From the NCBI GenBank assembly GCA_947174225.1, contig CAMWIF010000034.1, forward strand, positions 1 through 12,019: DNA of 12,019 nt, given 5' to 3'. Positions 1 through 6,200 of the stretch are shown piece by piece. The notes beneath the pieces were generated by a model. It saw only the letters and a program-made list of their open reading frames with translations, searched no databases and was not told the DNA's origin. Source of the stretch: an uncultured Porphyromonadaceae bacterium (GTDB taxonomy: Bacteria > Bacteroidota > Bacteroidia > Bacteroidales > Muribaculaceae). How positions within the stretch are numbered: the first letter of the stretch is position 1; every line of letters begins with the position of its first letter. Both the position numbers and the translations under genes were made by a program.

Positions 1-143
1 ACCGTGTGCTTTACCTGAGCGACCTTAACGTTACGAATGCAGTTCGTCTTATTGAGCAGACGCTTCCGCAGTCGAAGTATCGTGATGAGATAGTCAATTT
101 TGTGGTAAATTCCGAGCGTGGCGTGATCCGGTCGGCAATTTGA
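1..143 (+). CDS. lpxA: C-terminal end of probable LpxA (acyl-ACP--UDP-GlcNAc O-acyltransferase), partial
   Basis: Only the last 46 codons are present, read from base 3 to a TGA at 141-143; the gene starts outside the window. The fragment looks like the C-terminal helical domain of LpxA: an amphipathic segment (LNVTNAVRLIEQTLPQ), then NFVVNSERGVIR near the end, which resembles the FFxRSxRGLIR ending I recall for E. coli LpxA. LpxA starts lipid A synthesis in the cytoplasm by moving a 3-hydroxyacyl chain from ACP to UDP-GlcNAc. The catalytic left-handed beta-helix would lie upstream and cannot be seen. The gene ends 22 bases before a strong terminator, so it is the last gene of its transcript here. 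The call rests on a short tail match; another hexapeptide acyltransferase is possible. Confidence 0.7.
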   Translation, partial: RVLYLSDLNVTNAVRLIEQTLPQSKYRDEIVNFVVNSERGVIRSAI

Positions 144-165
144 AAGATAATTTACTTGAAACAGA

Positions 166-215
166 GGTGGAGGTAAGATGTGTCCCAATACACATTTTAC
201 ATCCACCGGTTTTTT
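166..215 (+). terminator. Rho-independent terminator after lpxA
   Basis: An 18-base arm at 166-183 (starting GGTGGAGGTAAG) pairs with 190-207 (ending TACATCCACC) across a 6-base loop, CCCAAT. There is one mismatch and one G-U pair. A run of six T follows at 210-215. The opposite strand has no T-run after the stem, so it acts in the + direction, ending the lpxA transcript. Confidence 0.85.
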
Positions 216-280
216 CCTACGTTGGTTCTGTGGGAGGGGATCCTAAGAGCAAGAATCCGGATACTTCGAGAGGGGGAGAG

Positions 281-313
281 CAAAAAGAAGGGTCAGCATT
301 TTAAGCTGACCCT
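281..313 (-). terminator. Rho-independent terminator of the rpmB-rpmG-DUF4295 operon
   Basis: A perfect 9-bp stem (AGGGTCAGC at 289-297 with GCTGACCCT at 305-313) closes a 7-base loop. Read on the - strand, the stem is followed by TCTTTTTG (281-288), a U-rich tract. It lies about 100 bases past the DUF4295 stop. Bases 216-280, between this and the facing lpxA terminator, and 314-411, up to the DUF4295 stop, hold nothing I can recognise. Confidence 0.8.
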
Positions 314-411
314 ATAATGTGATATGTGTAATATCTTGAAGTGAAAATTCTGACGTGCAGAAGTTGTAGGATTATGTTAGACTGATGTGTATCTTGCCAA
401 CAGATGGCTCC

Positions 412-561
412 TTATTTGAGAGCAGCTTGAACTGCATCATTAGGCACCATTTCCTCTTTGAAGACATAAGCGCCTGTCTTAGGAGATTTCTCCATCTTGA
501 TTACTTTGCTGAATGTGCGGCCTTCACCTTTCTGAAGAGACGCGACGGTTTTTTTTGCCAT
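412..561 (-). CDS. DUF4295 family small protein, likely ribosomal protein bL38
   Basis: A 49-residue ORF runs from ATG at 559-561 to TAA at 412-414: MAKKTVASLQKGEGR, then a lysine-rich middle (KVIKMEKSPKTG), then a more acidic end (KEEMVPNDAVQAALK). Length, MAKKTVAS start and position directly after rpmG match DUF4295, a Bacteroidota protein. From memory, the Flavobacterium johnsoniae ribosome structure revealed a new 50S protein, bL38; I believe it is this family but cannot verify that here. The gene starts only 10 bases after the rpmG stop, with an A/T-rich run before the ATG and no Shine-Dalgarno site, so it is the third gene of the rpmB operon. It is short enough to be missed by length-filtered gene callers. 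The ORF is certain; the ribosomal role is inferred from basic composition and context. Confidence 0.9.
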   Translation of the reverse strand: MAKKTVASLQKGEGRTFSKVIKMEKSPKTGAYVFKEEMVPNDAVQAALK

Positions 562-571
562 AGTTCAGTGC

Positions 572-760
572 TTATTTAATTTCTTTGTGGATGGTCATTC
601 TTTTCAGGATGGGGTTGTATTTCTTCAACTCCATACGCCCTGTAGTGTTTTTGCGGTTCTTGGTAGTGATGTATCTTGATGTACCGGGCATACCGCTGGC
701 TTTGTGTTCGGTACACTCAAGGATAACCTGCACTCTATTGCCTTTAGCTTTCTTTGCCAT
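572..760 (-). CDS. rpmG: 50S ribosomal protein L33 (bL33), zinc-free type
   Basis: The 62-residue product begins MAKKAKGNRVQVILECTEHK and carries the bL33 core SRYITTKNRKNTTGRMELKKYNP (residues 28-50; quoted in parts: SRYITTKNRKNT and TGRMELKKYNP). bL33 sits in the large subunit near the E site. Only one cysteine is present (C16), so the two CxxC zinc-ribbon pairs of the C+ form are missing and this is the zinc-independent C- form. The length is at the upper end of the family's usual range. It starts 23 bases after the rpmB stop and ends 10 bases before DUF4295, with no promoter between, so it belongs to the rpmB operon. Confidence 0.97.
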   Translation of the reverse strand: MAKKAKGNRVQVILECTEHKASGMPGTSRYITTKNRKNTTGRMELKKYNPILKRMTIHKEIK

Positions 761-783
761 AGTTTAGAAATTCTTGAATTGAA

Positions 784-1047
784 TTAAAGAGAAATGATTT
801 TGATGTCCTTGAAGTCGAGATTACCCTCTTTCTCGGCTTTTTTAAGAGCAGCGTTCAAGCCGATCTTGTTGATAGTGCGAAGAGCGTGAGCCGAAACGGT
901 AAGCTCAATCCACATATTCTGTTCAACCCAATAGAATTTCTTTTTGTGGAGGTTGACATTGAATTTGCGTTTGGTGCGACGCTTTGAGTGGGAAACGTTG
1001 TTACCCACTGATGGTTTTTTGCCTGAAATCTGACAAACTTTTGACAT
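784..1047 (-). CDS. rpmB: 50S ribosomal protein L28 (bL28)
   Basis: The 87-residue product begins MSKVCQISGKKPSVGNNVSHS, the classic bL28 start (C-xxx-GKKP-xxGNxVSHS), followed by the basic stretch KRRTKRKFNVNL and then LTVSAHALRTINKIGL. bL28 binds 23S rRNA in the large subunit near the E site. Only C5 is present, so it lacks the zinc-binding CxxC pairs, like its partner bL33 here. It is the first gene of the rpmB-rpmG-DUF4295 operon, with its own promoter at 1166-1197 and a structured leader of about 110 bases that may control the operon. The ATG at 1045-1047 follows an A/T-rich stretch with no Shine-Dalgarno motif, as is usual in Bacteroidota. Confidence 0.97.
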   Translation of the reverse strand: MSKVCQISGKKPSVGNNVSHSKRRTKRKFNVNLHKKKFYWVEQNMWIELTVSAHALRTINKIGLNAALKKAEKEGNLDFKDIKIISL

Positions 1048-1160
1048 GGCTGTTATTTCTTAATTTAATAAAAAATCTTAAGGCTCGTGGCCGCCATCTC
1101 AGTTCTCATATCACCGCCAGGCGCATCAAATTGGCGGTTTTAAAGGATGTGCCACAAACC
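1048..1160 (-). promoter_or_regulatory. Structured 5' leader of the rpmB operon, candidate ribosomal-protein or attenuator switch
   Basis: On the - strand, an outer helix pairs 1151-1160 (GGTTTGTGGC) with 1082-1091 (GCCACGAGCC): 10 bp, two of them G-U. It continues, after a small internal loop, with 4 bp (1146-1149 with 1095-1098). An inner hairpin pairs ACCGCCA (1132-1138) with TGGCGGT (1113-1119) around a 12-base loop. A second TGGCGG lies at 1091-1096 inside the outer helix's 3' region and could pair with the same ACCGCCA, so two folds exclude each other. A T6 tract (1070-1075) lies six bases after the outer helix. The base pairing is seen; the regulatory role is inferred. Confidence 0.5.
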
Positions 1161-1165
1161 GAGTG

Positions 1166-1197
1166 CAAAATTAGTAATTTTCAGCCAATCTTGCAAA
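1166..1197 (-). promoter_or_regulatory. Bacteroidota-type promoter of the rpmB operon
   Basis: On the - strand, TTTG (1194-1197) is separated by 20 bases from TAATTTTG (1166-1173), an exact fit to TTTG-N19/21-TAnnTTTG for the Bacteroidota primary sigma factor. Transcription would start near 1160, just where the outer leader helix begins. The promoter lies about 30 bases past the cinA stop, so the ribosomal genes do not depend on tsaD-cinA transcription. Confidence 0.8.
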
Positions 1198-1226
1198 TAA
1201 ATTTTTAATAAAATTCGCTATGAGTC

Positions 1227-2026
1227 TTAATCGTCGTTGACATCCTCCTGCATCACGTAGTTATTACGTAGAAGATTGATGAGCATTACCATACCGTGGT
1301 TGGTGGCGCTTTCTATCACTGTATTGCGGTCGCCGGAGAAATGCAGACATTCGCTCACTACCTGGTCGCCATACTTTACGGCAATCCAAACAGTGCCTAC
1401 CGGTTTATATTTCGTGCCTCCATCGGGTCCCGCTATGCCGGTGGTGGCGATGGCACAGTCGGTACGCAAAGTTTGGCAGCTCCCTTTGCCATTGCTTCCG
1501 CCACTTCGCGGCTCACAGCTCCGTGGCTTGAAATGTCACTTCGCGGCACTCCGAGCACATCGGCTTTTACATCGTTGGAATAGCTGACCACACTGCCTAA
1601 GAAATAGGCTGACGAGCCGGGCACCTGTACGATGCGGTGAGCAATGTTGCCGCCGGTGCAGCTTTCAGCACAAGCGACGGTGAGTTCTCTTTCATGAAGC
1701 AGCTCACCAAGCACCTGAGCCACGGTCTTGTCTTCAGTGGCGACAACCTCTTCCGAGAAGATGCGGTTTAGATTCTGGTGATAGCGGTTCATTTTGAAGC
1801 GCAGAAGCTCGATGCCTGATTCCACGCCGGTGAGTGTGATTCGTGTAACCAGATTGTCCGAGTCGATGGAGATCTTCACAAACTCGGGGAGCTGCGACTC
1901 AAAATGCTTCATCACTTTGGAGAGCTCGTGTCTGGTGTAGCCATAGATGACGGTATGACGGGTCTCGGTGTGTGTCTGAGGGGCGTCATGCCGTGAGTCC
2001 TTGCTATTTGTATCTTGAGTTGCCAT
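1227..2026 (-). pseudogene. CinA/PncC family protein (nicotinamide-nucleotide amidohydrolase domain), frameshifted
   Basis: Two overlapping - strand frames together make one CinA-type protein. The first (2026 down to a TAG at 1433) covers an N-terminal segment that resembles the CinA KH-like middle domain (about residues 24-98), then the amidohydrolase domain with AESCTGG (120-126) and PGSSAYFLGSVVSYS. It breaks off after KGAAKL. The second frame continues RTDCAIATTGIAGPDGGT and KPVGTVWIAVKYGD to the stop at 1227. The break is at 1467-1471: one extra T in CTTTG would restore KLLRTDCA and a product of about 266 residues. PncC domains turn nicotinamide mononucleotide into nicotinate mononucleotide plus ammonia for NAD recycling. 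The N-terminal MoCF-like domain of full-length CinA is absent. I chose the ATG at 2026 over a TTG two codons upstream. It starts 19 bases after the tsaD stop. The break could be a real mutation or a sequencing error. Confidence 0.85.
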
Positions 2027-2045
2027 TGTCAAATTATTTATTAGA

Positions 2046-3062
2046 TCAGACAGTCACCCTCGAATAAGGGGGAAGTGAGAGATCACAGAATTGTTTTTGG
2101 AGATATTTGAAATAACCGGCAGCCGCCACCATAGCAGCGTTGTCGGTGGTAAATGCACGTTCCGGAATCCACGCTTTTACGCCTCTTTCCTTACAGAACC
2201 TTGCCACAGCCTTGCGTACACCGGAATTTGCCGATACGCCTCCACCTATTGCTACATGGGAGACCGGATATTGCGAGAGTGCTTTCCCGAGCTTGTCAAG
2301 GAGTATCTTAATAATGGTATACTGTAGGGAGGCGGCGAGGTCAGCTTTGTTTTTCTCAATGAAATCGGGGTGAGCCTTCAATCCGTCGCGCACGGTATAT
2401 AAAAAGGAGGTCTTCAAACCACTGAAGGAATAGTCGAGACCGTCGATATGGGGACGGCTGAAGCGAAAAGCCTTCGGATTGCCTACGGCTGCCAGGCGGT
2501 CGATATGCGGGCCCCCGGGATATGGAAGACCTAATACTTTGGCACATTTGTCGAATGCCTCGCCCGCCGCGTCATCGATGGTTTTCCCCACAATTTCCAT
2601 CTCATAGGGACTTTTAGCCACTACAATCTGAGAATTGCCACCTGAAATGAGGAGGCACATGAAGGGAAATTCCGGCACTTCATCCTCCCGGGTCTTCTTC
2701 ACGAAATGGGAGAGCACGTGGGCATGAAGATGGTTGACATCTACAAGGGGAATGTCAAGCCCTATAGCCATACCTTTGGCGAAGGAGGTGCCCACGAGAA
2801 GTGAGCCCAATAGTCCGGGCCCACGGGTGAAGGCTATTGCCGAAAGGTCTTTCTTGTCGACCCCTGCCTGCCTCAAAGCCTCGCTCACCACAGGCACAAT
2901 GTTCTGCTGATGGGCACGTGACGCAAGTTCAGGCACGACACCTCCGTATGCTTCGTGTACCTTCTGGCTTGCTATTACGTTGCTCAGGAGGAGGCCGTCG
3001 GATATGACGGCAGCTGAAGTGTCGTCGCACGATGATTCTATGCCGAGTATGACTACGCTCAT
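2046..3062 (-). CDS. tsaD: tRNA N6-adenosine threonylcarbamoyltransferase TsaD
   Basis: The 338-residue length is typical for bacterial TsaD. TsaD transfers the threonylcarbamoyl group from threonylcarbamoyl-AMP to A37 of ANN-decoding tRNAs, making t6A, together with TsaB and TsaE. Visible motifs are the ASKHA phosphate loop start LGIESSCDDTS (6-16), the iron-binding HLHAH (H111 and H115), SGGNSQ (140-145), the TIDDAAGEAFDK segment (161-172), GGGVSANS (273-280) and the metal-binding D307 in TTDNAA. All key residues are present, so it should be active. It is the first gene of a - strand transcript with its own promoter at 3090-3120. It is followed after 19 bases by the broken CinA gene and diverges from tamB. 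TsaB and TsaE are not in the window. Confidence 0.98.
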   Translation of the reverse strand: MSVVILGIESSCDDTSAAVISDGLLLSNVIASQKVHEAYGGVVPELASRAHQQNIVPVVSEALRQAGVDKKDLSAIAFTRGPGLLGSLLVGTSFAKGMAIGLDIPLVDVNHLHAHVLSHFVKKTREDEVPEFPFMCLLISGGNSQIVVAKSPYEMEIVGKTIDDAAGEAFDKCAKVLGLPYPGGPHIDRLAAVGNPKAFRFSRPHIDGLDYSFSGLKTSFLYTVRDGLKAHPDFIEKNKADLAASLQYTIIKILLDKLGKALSQYPVSHVAIGGGVSANSGVRKAVARFCKERGVKAWIPERAFTTDNAAMVAAAGYFKYLQKQFCDLSLPPYSRVTV

Positions 3063-3089
3063 TTTCTTCTTAGGGAATTATTTCAATTA

Positions 3090-3120
3090 CAAAGTTAGGT
3101 TTTTTAGTTGAAATGTCAAA
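3090..3120 (-). promoter_or_regulatory. Bacteroidota-type promoter of tsaD
   Basis: On the - strand, TTTG (3117-3120), 19 bases, then TAACTTTG (3090-3097) fits TTTG-N19/21-TAnnTTTG exactly. Transcription would start near 3084, leaving a leader of about 20 bases before the tsaD ATG at 3062. Confidence 0.8.
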
Positions 3121-3211
3121 AAAGTTTATCTGTTTTTCGGGAGGAACATTCGTTTTTAATAACTGAACTTAGATTGATTTATTTTCTGTGGGTATCAAGA
3201 AATGGGTCGGT

Positions 3212-3245
3212 ATTGGAAGAATATGGTGAAATTTGATTAATTTTG
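3212..3245 (+). promoter_or_regulatory. Bacteroidota-type promoter of tamB
   Basis: TAATTTTG at 3238-3245 is a perfect -7 box. The upstream box is weaker: ATTG at 3212-3215, 22 bases away (or TTGG at 3213-3216, 21 bases). Transcription would start near 3252, 30 bases before the tamB ATG. The rest of 3121-3211 holds nothing else I can recognise. Confidence 0.65.
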
Positions 3246-3281
3246 CACTTTAATTGGTTTTCCTGAACCGACATTTTTGAA

Positions 3282-6200
3282 ATGAAGTTTATTCGGACGA
3301 TATATAAAATTATCAGGGGCATAATCTTTACAGCCATTATCTTTGTGGCTGTGGTGTATCTTGCACTGTATGTATTGTTGTCGGTGCCGGCATTTCAAGA
3401 TAAGGTTAAGGACGTGGCACAGAAAGAGGCATCCAAGTTTCTGGCAGGCGACGTGCGCATAGGCAACGTGATTATAAAGCCATTCAATGAGGTTGTGATA
3501 AAGGAACTTGAGGTGTTTGACCAGTCGGGACACAGATGTCTTGCCGTTGAGACAGTGGGTGCGGGGATTAGCCTATGGACTCTGTTGAAGGATAGAACGA
3601 TTGAGCTGACCTACGGTGAGATAATCGGTCTGGATGCACGCATATCGCAGTCTGCACCTGACGCTCCTCTCAATATAGCCTTTATAATAGATGCCTTTAA
3701 GCCTAAGGAGAAGAATAAGCCTCCCACTAAGTTTGACTTAAACCTGCGCAATGTGGTGATTCGGCGTAGCGCGGTGGCATTCGACCGTGAGTGGATGCCG
3801 CGAACCGACAGATTGGGAAAGACAGACTTTAACCATATGCGCCTGTGGGATGTGAAAGCTGACCTTAACCTCCCACGTCTTACCAACGATGACTTCACAA
3901 TAGATGTGCGTCGTCTGTCATTCAAGCTGTCCGGAGGACTGGATGTGGAAAAGCTATCCCTACGTACACATATCACGCCGGATTCTCTTAGCATCGTAAA
4001 CCTGACCTTGAAATTGCCCTCTACTGAGCTGCGTCCCTCTGATATATATCTGAAATATGACGGCTTTGGCAATATCGGCAAGGCTTTGTCGGAGGGTAGC
4101 CACCGAGTTGCGATGGAGAACAATCCCGTTTCGATGGCTGATTTCAGTTGGCTTGTGCCAGACCTTGCACGCTATCCTCAGCTTTTGACACTTAATCTCG
4201 ATGTCAAGGGGAATCTCAATACTGTGGAGACGGCTATGCTTGGACTGGAGACAGAAGACAACACACTTGCTTTGTTTGTAAGAGGTGAGGCTGAAAATCT
4301 GAAGGAAAAGGAACATCTATCCGTTATGGCTGAAGATGTGAAGATAAGATTATCAAAAGATTTAGTAGCAGATGTCGTTGACAGGTTGCCCGGAGTTAGC
4401 GCGAAGGTGCGTAACATAATAGATAAGGTCGGCAATATCGACCTGTCAGCTACAGGGAAGGGAATACCGTATAAAGGAGATGTAAATGCTGATTGCCGTC
4501 TATCAACTTCCTGTGGCGATGTGTTGGTGTCGGCAAGTGTAACAGGGCTTAAGGGGGGTAAGGGCAATATATACACCGAGGCGACGATTGAGGATGTGGC
4601 ATTGGGTGTGCTTACAGGAGATACGAGATTAGGGAATGTGACGGGTGATGTGATATTTGATGGCTCGCTTCTTGGCAAGGACATTGAAGGAGAAGTGTCG
4701 GTGGTTTTGGAGGAGATCGGTTACAGGGGTTATACACTGACCGATATTAACGCTCATGCTTTGAAAGAGGGCAAAGAGGTGAAGTTGAATCTAAGCTCCG
4801 ACAATATCATGGCAGACTTTATACTGGATGCTGATGTTAATATGGATGGTGAGGAGTCGTGGGCTTCTCTGCATAGCGATGTAAGATTGTTTAACCCGGA
4901 TGTGTTGACATTCTTACCGGAGAAATACAGGGGCTATACATTGTCAGGAGGCATAGATGCCGATTTGGCAGGAAATTCGTTCGACAATGTGTTAGGTGAT
5001 CTTCGGCTTAATGATATAAATTTCCGGCATCCACAGAAAAAGAGTCTTATGCTTGACCATCTTTTGGTGAAATGTGACAGAGACACCATCGGCAGGATGA
5101 TCAGTCTGAGAAGCGACTGGCTTACAGGAGACGTGAAGGGTAATTTTAAGATGAAGGAATTGATTGCTGAATGTAAGCATATGATGTCAAAAGTTTTGCC
5201 ATGTCTGGTAAAGTCGCCTGAAGGGGCTGAGAATCTCAATTCCGACATCAGCTTTGAATTCACGCTGGCTGCCGATAATACCCTTCCGGAGTTTTTCAAT
5301 CTACCCATCAGGATGCTTGTGCCGGTGCCGATAAGCGGTGCTATAGATGCCACGAGCAACACAGCCACTCTGCACGTGGATGTCCCTTATCTCCAGCAGG
5401 GTAAGAATAAGCTCCTACGAGCAACGCACCTTAACGCCGCAATAGATGCCGAGTCGGGTACTCTTAACCTGACAGCCGGTTCCATAATGCCTGTGAAGAG
5501 GGGTGAACTTAAAGTTGATTTGCAAGTGTTCGGGCAGGATGACAACGTGTTTACCGATGTGGCGTGGGGTATGCCGGATAACAGATCATTTGACGGCAAC
5601 CTGTCTTTAGCTGCCGCATTAAGTCGAAATGAACTTACTTCGAAGCCGGAAGTGGAGGTTGAGGTCAAACCTTCGGTGTTCGATTTCGGTTCGGCACGCT
5701 GGAACATAGACCCAGCCACTGTGGCTTACCGCGATAATATGGTTGATGTGGATGGCCTTAAGATATGGCATGACAGCCAATTTGTGAAGATTGACGGTAT
5801 GGCGTCTGCTTCACCTCTTGATTCGATAACCGTGCAGTTGGCTTCAATAGACGTAGGCTATATATTTGATGTGCTGAATATCAACTATGTCACTTTCGGT
5901 GGAACTGCCACAGGTGAAGTGACGGCTTCAGGTGCATTGAGCCGTGAACCCATAGCAGCAACGGATAATCTGCATATAGCCGGACTCAGCTACAACGGAG
6001 CGTTGTTGGGCGATGCCGAAGTGCGTAGCAAATGGAACAATGATGCGAAGATGGTGTCGATCTCAGCGGATATTATGGGTGATTTGGGACACCGCACCAC
6101 TGCCGACGGAGGCATATGGGTGACACGGGATTCGTTGAGTTTCGACATAGATGCCAATAAGGTAAATGTGAAATTCCTTGAACCGTTTATGGCTGCATTC

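Noticed and set aside
1113..1140. Hairpin 1113-1138 plus TTTT as a + strand terminator.
   Set aside because: Only four T follow, no + strand gene lies upstream, and the hairpin falls inside the predicted rpmB leader on the other strand.
1463..1475. Programmed ribosomal frameshift in cinA.
   Set aside because: No canonical slippery heptamer in the right frame, no clear downstream structure, and CinA/PncC is not a family known for recoding.
385..1587. Plus-strand frames of 60-103 residues opposite the ribosomal genes and cinA.
   Set aside because: They mirror bL33, DUF4295 and CinA, which are firmly identified on the - strand.
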